Positions 23,877 through 29,551 of a stretch of 29,551 nucleotides of DNA are shown here, in pieces. Source of the stretch: Eutrophocola sp964629325 (GTDB taxonomy: Bacteria; Pseudomonadota; Gammaproteobacteria; Pseudomonadales; Pseudohongiellaceae); the NCBI GenBank assembly GCA_964629325.1, contig CAZVSC010000034.1, positions 1-29,551 on the forward strand. The letters run 5' to 3'. The notes below the pieces were generated by a model. The model had not been told where the DNA came from. It did no database searches and saw only the letters and a list, made by a program, of their open reading frames with translations. The position numbers were made by a program, and so were the translations under genes. Within the stretch, counting starts at the first letter, position 1, and each line of letters begins with the position of its first letter.

Positions 23877-25673
23877 CTAGTTGGCGGCGCGCGCCGGGGA
23901 GTCCTGGCTGACGCCGTACTTCACGATGATGGCGATGGCGGCAAGCACGATCATGCCGGCGATGATGTAGCCGATGTTGAACATGCTGCCATTAGCGGTG
24001 GCGATAATGCCATAACCTATGGCACCCGTGAACAGGGCGTAATAGATGAACACCAGCAGCGTCTTGCGGATGACCTCCCCTTCCCGGCCGATCAGGCCGA
24101 CCACCGCGGAGGCTGCCACGACGTTATGCACACAAATGGTGTTCCCTGCGGCGCCACCCACGGCCTGCAGGGCAACGATCCACGTCGGATCGGCGCCAAT
24201 ACGCTCGCCGACGCCGAACTGGAACAGCGAGAACATCATGTTGCTGACCGTGTTGCTGCCGGCGACAAAGGCACCCATGCCGCCAATGAAGGTCGAGAAG
24301 AACGGCCAGGCATTGCCGGCCAGCGCGGCTACTCCCTCGGCCAGTTCGATCGGCATCTGCTGGTAACCGGCGGCGCCGCCATCGGAATTCAGGAACACCT
24401 GCACCATCGGCACGGTGAACACCAGGGCAGCGCCAGCGGACAGAATGGTCTTGCCCGAAGTCTTCCAGGCGCTGACGTACGACCCGGCATCCATACGGTG
24501 AATAAAGAAGGTAATGATGGACACTGTGATGAACAGGGCGGCGGGTGAATAGAACGGCTGCACCGACTGCCCCAGCGTCGTGCCGAAAATGTTACTGATG
24601 GTGAACGTCGCCAACTGGCCACGCAGTATATCGATGACCGGCAACTGCGGCAGACGCGTGATGATCAGGAGGCCGGCAACAATGATGTATGGCAGCCAGG
24701 CTTTGACGATACCCATCACCGGACCATCGAATTGTTTTTCCGCCATTTCGACCTGCCCGATCCAGTGGGAATCCCAGGCGCTGCGTTCCGGGAAGTCCCA
24801 GATATCCTCGCTGGATGGCATCAGGAAACCGCTCTTTGCGGCGGTGACTACGATGGCAAGGCCGATCAGCCCCCCGAACAGGGAAGGAAATTCCGGACCT
24901 AGGTAGCGGGCAACCAGCACGTACGGAATAGTCATCGCGAAGGCGGCAAAAAGGGCGAACTTCCAGATCTTCAGGCCCTCGGCGAAGGACTTGTTCGCGC
25001 CGAAGAACTGCGTCATCACGGCAACCAGGATCAGCGGAATGAAGGTGCCCGCTATCGCATGCAACAACGCCACCTTGGCGGCGATGTAAGACACCAGTTC
25101 CAGGTACTCCATGCCTTCCTGAGCGGCAAAGGTCAGTACCGCCTGGTCATCGGCCAATCCGGTATAGACACCGGTAAGCATCGGGGTGCCCAGAGCGCCA
25201 AAGGATACCGGCGTGCTTTGAATGATCATTCCTGAAACAACCGCCGCCATGGCCGGGAAGCCCAGGCCGACCATCAACGGGACGGCAACGGCGGCCGGTG
25301 TGCCGAACCCGGCAGAACCCTCGATGAAGGAGCCGAACAGCCAGGCAATGATGATGACCTGGATGCGTCGGTCGGGCGTGATGTCCGAGAAGCCCTTGCG
25401 GATACTCTGTATCGCCCCGCTCTCCTGCAGGGTGTTCAGCAGCAGGATGGCACCGAAAATAATGTAGATCAGCTCGATGGCGTCAATGAGTCCGTTCACG
25501 GAAGCGGCCATGACCCTGATAAAAGGCACCTGCCAGACAAACAGGGCGAGCAGGACGGCAACGATGTAGCAGATCGGCATCGCGCGGCTGGCCGGCCAGC
25601 GCAGCATGACGAGAAAAATCGCCACGGAAATGATGGGTAACAGGGAAAGTATCGCCAGGATGCCGTTGGACAT
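23877..25673 (-). CDS. lldP: L-lactate/glycolate permease (LctP family)
   Basis: A 598-residue inner-membrane proton symporter with about 13-14 hydrophobic segments. Family signatures include GSFIEGSAGFGTPAAVAVP, QSTPVSFGALGTPM, IGGMGAFVAGSNTVSNMMF and GGAAGNTICVHNVVAASAV. A soluble loop with SSEDIWDFPERSAWD lies near the middle, as in LldP. It is somewhat longer than E. coli LldP (551). LldP and GlcA cannot be told apart by eye, so lactate or glycolate is the likely substrate. The start has AAGG seven bases before ATG 25673. No lactate dehydrogenase gene is next to it; instead it is divergent from korAB and followed by a DsbA-like gene. Confidence 0.93.
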   Translation of the reverse strand: MSNGILAILSLLPIISVAIFLVMLRWPASRAMPICYIVAVLLALFVWQVPFIRVMAASVNGLIDAIELIYIIFGAILLLNTLQESGAIQSIRKGFSDITPDRRIQVIIIAWLFGSFIEGSAGFGTPAAVAVPLMVGLGFPAMAAVVSGMIIQSTPVSFGALGTPMLTGVYTGLADDQAVLTFAAQEGMEYLELVSYIAAKVALLHAIAGTFIPLILVAVMTQFFGANKSFAEGLKIWKFALFAAFAMTIPYVLVARYLGPEFPSLFGGLIGLAIVVTAAKSGFLMPSSEDIWDFPERSAWDSHWIGQVEMAEKQFDGPVMGIVKAWLPYIIVAGLLIITRLPQLPVIDILRGQLATFTISNIFGTTLGQSVQPFYSPAALFITVSIITFFIHRMDAGSYVSAWKTSGKTILSAGAALVFTVPMVQVFLNSDGGAAGYQQMPIELAEGVAALAGNAWPFFSTFIGGMGAFVAGSNTVSNMMFSLFQFGVGERIGADPTWIVALQAVGGAAGNTICVHNVVAASAVVGLIGREGEVIRKTLLVFIYYALFTGAIGYGIIATANGSMFNIGYIIAGMIVLAAIAIIVKYGVSQDSPARAAN

Positions 25674-25900
25674 AACAAAACCTTATTGTTTTACTTATGG
25701 AAAATATTGCAGCCCGATATGCTGTTTTTACATCTGCTGTTCGGTCTTGCGGACAATCAAAAGCGTTCAAGCATAAAGCAGGTCTCCGGGAGGCACAAGG
25801 ATGGAACCCGCCGGTAAATCCGGGCCTGAAAGCGCTCCCGCCACGACCGTGAAAGCGAATTCTCATTGCCTGCACAATCTCCCGCAGGACCTTATTTTTA
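25674..25900. other. Divergent control region of lldP-dsbA and korAB
   Basis: The gap from the lldP start to the korA start is 361 bases; this is the part left of the korA promoter. An open frame continues upstream of korA from 25801, but it lies ahead of the promoter at 25902-25931, so it is unlikely to be translated. I found no convincing lldP promoter or regulator site. Confidence 0.4.
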
Positions 25901-25901
25901 T

Positions 25902-25931
25902 TAGCATTCTGTACAACTCGGTTGTTATAAT
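25902..25931 (+). promoter_or_regulatory. Extended -10 promoter of korAB
   Basis: A perfect TATAAT at 25926-25931 is preceded by TG at 25923-25924, the extended -10 arrangement. A weak -35 (TAGCAT, 25902-25907) is 18 bases upstream. Transcription would begin near 25938, giving a leader of about 97 bases. That leader has a small stem (TGGAC 25977-25981 with GTCCA 25988-25992). Confidence 0.55.
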
Positions 25932-26034
25932 GCGCGCCCGAATTTTCGCCCGGGAAAGATTCTCCCCCACGCCCAATGGACCGGATTGTCCAATACCATT
26001 AAGGGACGTTGACAATTCATTGAAGAGTGCAGAA

Positions 26035-27906
26035 ATGGAAGAAGCAGTAACCTCAGCACCAGTCGCACATGCCGAGCATACGGTGGACAGCATCGTGGTC
26101 CGATTCGCCGGCGACTCCGGTGACGGCATGCAGCTGACAGGCGCCAATTTCACCGATGACACCGCGCTGTTCGGCAATGACCTGTCCACCTTCCCGGACT
26201 TTCCGGCGGAGATCCGCGCCCCGGCAGGCTCCACCTTCGGCGTCTCGGCTTTCCAGATCTATTTCGGCTCCGACGACATCACCACCTCGGGGGATGCCAT
26301 CGACGTCCTGGTGGCCATGAACCCGGCGGCCCTGGTCACCAACCTGGGCGAGGTGGTCCCGGGCGGCCTGATCATCGTTGACACCGGTGCCTTCAACGAG
26401 AAGAACCTGAACAAGGCGAAGTACGACGTCAGCCCGCTCGAAGACGGCTCGCTGGATGCCTACCGCATCCTGGAGATCGACATCCAGAGCCAGGTCATCG
26501 CCGCGGTCGAGCCCTACAATCTCGGGCACAAAAACTCCCTGCGCTGCAAGAATATGTGGACGCTTGGCCTGGTACTGTGGCTGTTCGGCCGCGACAAGCA
26601 GGCCACCGTCGAGAACCTGCAGAAGAAATTCGCGAGCAAACCAGACGTTGCCGGCGCCAACATCGCCGCACTCAATGCCGGCCATGCCTATGGTGAAACT
26701 GCCGAGTTGCCCAGCGGCATCGAGGTCTACAAGGTCCCGCGCGCCAAAATGGAGCCTGGACTGTACCGCGACATCAACGGCACCACCGGCCTGGCCTGGG
26801 GGCTGCTGGCCGGCGGCCAGCTCGCCGATGTCGATTTGCTGTTCGCGTCCTACCCGATTACGCCGGCTTCCAGCCTGCTGCACACCCTGGCGGCACGCAA
26901 GGAATTCGATGTCACCACCTTCCAGGCCGAGGATGAGATCGCCGCGGTCTGTGCCGCCGTCGGTGCTTCCTTTGCCGGCAGCCTGGGCATCACCTCCAGC
27001 GCCGGTCCCGGTATCGCCCTGAAAATGGAGGCGATTTCCCTGGCTGTTTCCGCGGAACTGCCCCTGGTGGTCATCAATACCCAGCGCGGCGGGCCCTCCA
27101 CAGGTCTGCCGACCAAGACCGAGCAGTCCGACCTGCTGCAGGCCGTGTATGGCCGCCATGGCGACACACCGCTGCCGGTCATCGCTGCCAGCACGCCGGC
27201 CGACTGCTTCGATGTCGCCATCGAGGCCGTTCGCCTTGCCACCAGATACATGACGCCGGTCATGCTGCTCTCCGACGGTTACATCGCCAATGCCTCGGAG
27301 CCCTGGATGATCCCGGACATGGCCGGATACAGTCCCTTCCCCGTGACTTTTTGCACCGCACCGGAGGGCTTCAGGCCCTCAAACCGGGATCCCGAAACCC
27401 TGGCCCGTGTCTGGGCGAAGCCCGGCACCCCAGGACTGGAGCACCGCGTTGGCGGCATCGAGAAAAGCTACTCGACCGGCAATATTTCGTATGACCCGGA
27501 CAACCACCAGAAAATGACCGACACCCGCAAGGCCAAGGTCGACGGCATCAGCCGGGATATTCCCGAACAACAGGTCGCCCTGGGCAACACCACCGGCAAG
27601 CTGGCCGTGGTCGGTTGGGGCTCCACCTACGGTGCCATTCACCAGGGGGTGAAGCGGTGCCGGCAGGACGGCCTGGATGTCAGCCATATCCATATCCGCT
27701 ACCTGTCACCTTTCCCGGCCAACCTGCAGGAACTGCTGTCCGGGTTTGACCAGGTGCTGGTGCCCGAAATGAACACCGGACAGCTGGTGAAAATCCTGCG
27801 CTCCGAATTCCTGATCGATGCCGTGCCCCTGAACAAGGTGTCCGGGCAACCGTTCAAGATTCGTGAAATCATCAACGCCGTCAAGGCAGAAATGGCCGGC
27901 AACTGA
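26035..27906 (+). CDS. korA: 2-oxoacid:ferredoxin oxidoreductase, alpha (fused gamma-alpha) subunit
   Basis: A 623-residue subunit of the two-subunit, CoA-dependent 2-oxoacid:ferredoxin oxidoreductases (KorAB type). The N-terminal gamma domain (about 15-190) starts IVVRFAGDSGDGMQLTG. The alpha part (from about 245) has YPITPASSLLHTLA at Tyr273 and the TPP-face stretch AEDEIAAVCAAVGASFAG, with TSSAGPGIALKMEAISLA after it. With KorB it would convert 2-oxoglutarate or another 2-oxoacid to the acyl-CoA, reducing ferredoxin. I chose ATG 26035; the frame is open 78 codons further, but a promoter lies inside that part and the extra residues look random. No ferredoxin-like delta domain is encoded nearby. 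Confidence 0.92.
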   Translation: MEEAVTSAPVAHAEHTVDSIVVRFAGDSGDGMQLTGANFTDDTALFGNDLSTFPDFPAEIRAPAGSTFGVSAFQIYFGSDDITTSGDAIDVLVAMNPAALVTNLGEVVPGGLIIVDTGAFNEKNLNKAKYDVSPLEDGSLDAYRILEIDIQSQVIAAVEPYNLGHKNSLRCKNMWTLGLVLWLFGRDKQATVENLQKKFASKPDVAGANIAALNAGHAYGETAELPSGIEVYKVPRAKMEPGLYRDINGTTGLAWGLLAGGQLADVDLLFASYPITPASSLLHTLAARKEFDVTTFQAEDEIAAVCAAVGASFAGSLGITSSAGPGIALKMEAISLAVSAELPLVVINTQRGGPSTGLPTKTEQSDLLQAVYGRHGDTPLPVIAASTPADCFDVAIEAVRLATRYMTPVMLLSDGYIANASEPWMIPDMAGYSPFPVTFCTAPEGFRPSNRDPETLARVWAKPGTPGLEHRVGGIEKSYSTGNISYDPDNHQKMTDTRKAKVDGISRDIPEQQVALGNTTGKLAVVGWGSTYGAIHQGVKRCRQDGLDVSHIHIRYLSPFPANLQELLSGFDQVLVPEMNTGQLVKILRSEFLIDAVPLNKVSGQPFKIREIINAVKAEMAGN

Positions 27907-27946
27907 CCGGCTCCACTCAACGGACAACACGGATATATAAAGAACC

Positions 27947-28963
27947 ATGAACCAGGCTGTCGACACACTGACCATCGATGATTTTTCCTCGGACCAGGAA
28001 GTGCGCTGGTGCCCCGGTTGCGGTGACTATGCGATCCTGAAAACGATCCAGAAGCTGATGCCCGAACTCGGCAAAACCCGGGAAAGCCAGGTGTTTGTGT
28101 CCGGCATCGGCTGCTCCTCCCGCTTTCCGTATTACATGAACACCTATGGTTTCCACACCATCCACGGCAGGGCCCCGTCTATAGCCACCGGCGTGAAACT
28201 GGCCAACCCGGAACTGGACGTGTGGGTCATTACGGGGGATGGCGATGCCCTCAGCATCGGTGGCAACCACACCATGCACGCCCTGCGCCGCAACGTGGAC
28301 CTGACCATCCTGCTGTTCAACAACGAGATTTACGGCCTGACCAAGGGACAGTATTCCCCCACCTCTAAAGTGGGTACTCGCTCACCTTCTACGCCAGAAG
28401 GCTCGGTAGACAGACCCCTGTCACCCTGCGCCATTGCCCTGGGTGCCGGCGCCCCGTTCGTGGCCCGCTCCATCGATACCGAGATGAAGCATCTCAGCGC
28501 CGTGATCACCGAAGCCCACACCCACGAGGGTGCCTCCTTCGTGGAAATCCTGCAGAACTGCCCGATCTACAACGACGGCATTTTCGAGCAGGTGAAGGAC
28601 AAGAAAATCGCCCCGGATTTCCGTGTGGAAGTGGAGCACGGCAAGCCGCTGCTGTTCGGCAAGGACAAGCACAAGGGTATCCGGCTCAACCGTGAGAAAC
28701 TGGCACTGGAGGTCGTCACCCTTGGCGAAGGGGCGGAACTGGCCGACCTGTTGGTGCATGACCAGACCAACCTGGCCCAGGCCCAGCTCATCGCCGCCAT
28801 GCAGGGTCCGGATTTCCCGACCGCCGTCGGCATCCTGTACCACAAGCCTGTGTCCGCCTACGTGGCAGATCTCTCCGACCAGCGCCTGAAACTGCGGGAA
28901 AAACGCGGTGCGGGCGACCTCGGCAAGCTGCTGCGGACCGGGCATACCTGGGAAGTAAAATAA
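27947..28963 (+). CDS. korB: 2-oxoacid:ferredoxin oxidoreductase, beta subunit
   Basis: A 338-residue catalytic subunit binding thiamine diphosphate and one [4Fe-4S] cluster. Probable cluster ligands are Cys22 and Cys25 (WCPGCGDY), Cys56 (GIGCSSRFP) and Cys205 (LQNCPIYND). The TPP/Mg motif is GDGDALSIGGNHTMHALRRN (97-116) ending in the paired Asn at 125-126. The pattern KGQYSPTSKVGTRSPSTPEG is typical of the KorB group. It lies 40 bases after korA and is surely co-transcribed. Which 2-oxoacid is used cannot be told from the sequence. Divergence from a lactate permease makes pyruvate a possible alternative to 2-oxoglutarate. Confidence 0.93.
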   Translation: MNQAVDTLTIDDFSSDQEVRWCPGCGDYAILKTIQKLMPELGKTRESQVFVSGIGCSSRFPYYMNTYGFHTIHGRAPSIATGVKLANPELDVWVITGDGDALSIGGNHTMHALRRNVDLTILLFNNEIYGLTKGQYSPTSKVGTRSPSTPEGSVDRPLSPCAIALGAGAPFVARSIDTEMKHLSAVITEAHTHEGASFVEILQNCPIYNDGIFEQVKDKKIAPDFRVEVEHGKPLLFGKDKHKGIRLNREKLALEVVTLGEGAELADLLVHDQTNLAQAQLIAAMQGPDFPTAVGILYHKPVSAYVADLSDQRLKLREKRGAGDLGKLLRTGHTWEVK

Positions 28964-29159
28964 TCATATATTTCAATATTTTGCCGAGCTTTTAACCCAA
29001 ACTTTACCTAACGGCCCCGACAGGCCGGATTGTCCTGTCTTGATTCCGGCTTTCTGCACATTCCTGACAGTCCTTTTAAAGGACGTCCCATCCGCTTCCG
29101 CTGGCTTGTATCTTCAGATTTATCAATAAGATATCTTCCATAATAAATTTTTATTGAAC

Positions 29160-29188
29160 TTGCACAGGCCTGCCGGGTTGACTATCAT
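29160..29188 (+). promoter_or_regulatory. Candidate promoter of the exported-protein gene
   Basis: TTGCAC (29160-29165) and TATCAT (29183-29188) with exactly 17 bases between. An AT-rich block with inverted arms lies just upstream and may act as an UP element or operator. The leader to ATG 29449 would be about 250 bases. Confidence 0.4.
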
Positions 29189-29402
29189 GGTCGCCTACTT
29201 GTGGCGTCATCACACGTAAAAATCAATACGAGACGCGACCGGTAAAAAAAGGGGATTTCAGCACGCTACATTCCGCAGCCCTCTGCCTGGGTCACGGATT
29301 TTCCTGTTTGAACTTCCCGCCTTTTCTCTGTCGATCAATATTCATGTCATAGCCTGACCGCCTTATCAGCCTGTGACACGTCTGTTGGAAACGGGGATTT
29401 GT

Positions 29403-29477
29403 ATGTTTTTGTTTTGTAATGCTTTTTATACCATGAAAGGGGAATTACATGAAAAAATCAGTCGAACTGAGCTATAA
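29403..29477 (+). CDS. Possible 24-residue upstream reading frame overlapping the next gene
   Basis: ATG 29403 has GGGG six bases before it (29393-29396) and runs 24 codons (MFLFCNAFYTMKG...) to a TAA at 29475-29477, overlapping the start of the exported-protein gene by 29 bases in another frame. It could tune translation of that gene. No family is recognised, and a chance frame is quite possible. Confidence 0.25.
   Translation: MFLFCNAFYTMKGELHEKISRTEL
29436..29442 (+). promoter_or_regulatory. Ribosome binding site of the exported-protein gene
   Basis: AAAGGGG, six bases before ATG 29449. It is the strongest ribosome site in this region and fixes the start. Confidence 0.6.
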
Positions 29478-29551
29478 ACGGCTCGCGACAGCTGTTGCTT
29501 TTGCAGCTGCCGCAACAAGTTCCGGCACTCTGATGGCACAGGACGGCGACA
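29449..29551 (+). CDS. N-terminus of an exported protein, cut by the window edge
   Basis: The first 34 codons of a gene that continues past the right edge. They encode a basic n-region (KKSVELSYKR), a hydrophobic Ala-rich core (about 12-28) and a likely cleavage site near LMAQD, that is, a Sec signal peptide with no lipobox. The mature protein begins near QDGD. Such starts are common for TonB-dependent receptors and porins in related bacteria, but no domain is visible here, so the function is open. It has a strong ribosome site and a long leader. Confidence 0.65.
   Translation, partial: MKKSVELSYKRLATAVAFAAAATSSGTLMAQDGD

Larger units (their letters stand above)
28964..29448. other. Control region before the exported-protein gene
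   Basis: About 485 bases. Features seen: a possible korB terminator with stem GACAGG/CCTGTC near 29020-29045 but no T-run; the palindrome GTCCTTTTAAAGGAC at 29070-29084; an AT-rich stretch with inverted arms TCAATAA (29123-29129) and TTATTGA (29151-29157); a promoter at 29160-29188; and a short upstream frame at 29403. None resembles a known riboswitch. Confidence 0.4.

Noticed and set aside
25801..26034. Upstream extension of korA by 78 codons
   Set aside because: A good extended -10 promoter lies inside it and the extra residues do not resemble the KorA family.
29194..29215. CRP-type site TGTGG...TCACA
   Set aside because: The half-sites are separated by five bases, not six, and the first half is not the consensus TGTGA.
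1..29551. CRISPR array, tRNA, rRNA or intact insertion sequence
   Set aside because: No regularly spaced repeats with spacers, no cloverleaf I could recognise, and no transposase frame were found on either strand.

Overview
The window looks like chromosomal DNA of a GC-rich gammaproteobacterium. The strongest reason is the gene order glyA-nrdR-ribD-ribE-ribB-ribH-nusB-thiL-pgpA, a typical gammaproteobacterial block. EttA, a full-length Lhr helicase, a BaeSR-like two-component pair and an MltB-type transglycosylase agree with this. No rRNA, tRNA, CRISPR array, intact insertion sequence or prophage is visible, and nearly all genes are housekeeping or envelope/energy genes.

Layout: (1) 47-1477, an aldehyde dehydrogenase on the minus strand, followed by about 580 bases with no convincing gene. 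(2) 2059-9263, a nine-gene minus-strand cluster for one-carbon metabolism (glyA), ribonucleotide reductase control (nrdR), riboflavin synthesis (ribD, ribE, ribB-type, ribH), antitermination (nusB), thiamine activation (thiL) and phosphatidylglycerol synthesis (pgpA). Most junctions are tight or overlapping. The ribB-type protein carries a GTP cyclohydrolase II-like half that lacks the zinc cysteines. (3) 9417-11081, ettA on the plus strand. (4) 11082-11699, a composite inverted repeat built around 26-base palindromes. (5) 11700-12404, a gene resembling the lambda P helicase loader, divergent from a zinc-dependent medium-chain dehydrogenase (12438-13397). (6) A membrane diguanylate cyclase and the large helicase Lhr, both minus strand. 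(7) 19540-23008, a BaeS/BaeR-like pair followed by a lytic transglycosylase. (8) lldP and a membrane-anchored DsbA-like protein (minus), divergent from korA-korB (plus). (9) The 5' end of an exported protein at the right edge.

How the genes fit together: the rib genes cover the pathway from the GTP-derived pyrimidine to riboflavin, except for a convincing GTP cyclohydrolase II. LldP would import lactate or glycolate, and KorAB would oxidise a 2-oxoacid with ferredoxin as acceptor; their pairing suggests a linked carbon-use role. The BaeSR-like pair and MltB suggest envelope maintenance.

The least ordinary material is the repeat content and the lambda P-like gene. Three repeat families are visible: GGGGACAGT-type repeats inside the rib cluster, which abut the starts of ribH and nusB; a palindromic element that contributes the stop codons of mltB, dsbA and pgpA; and the composite inverted repeat beside the lambda P-like gene. 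No complete new multi-gene system is obvious.
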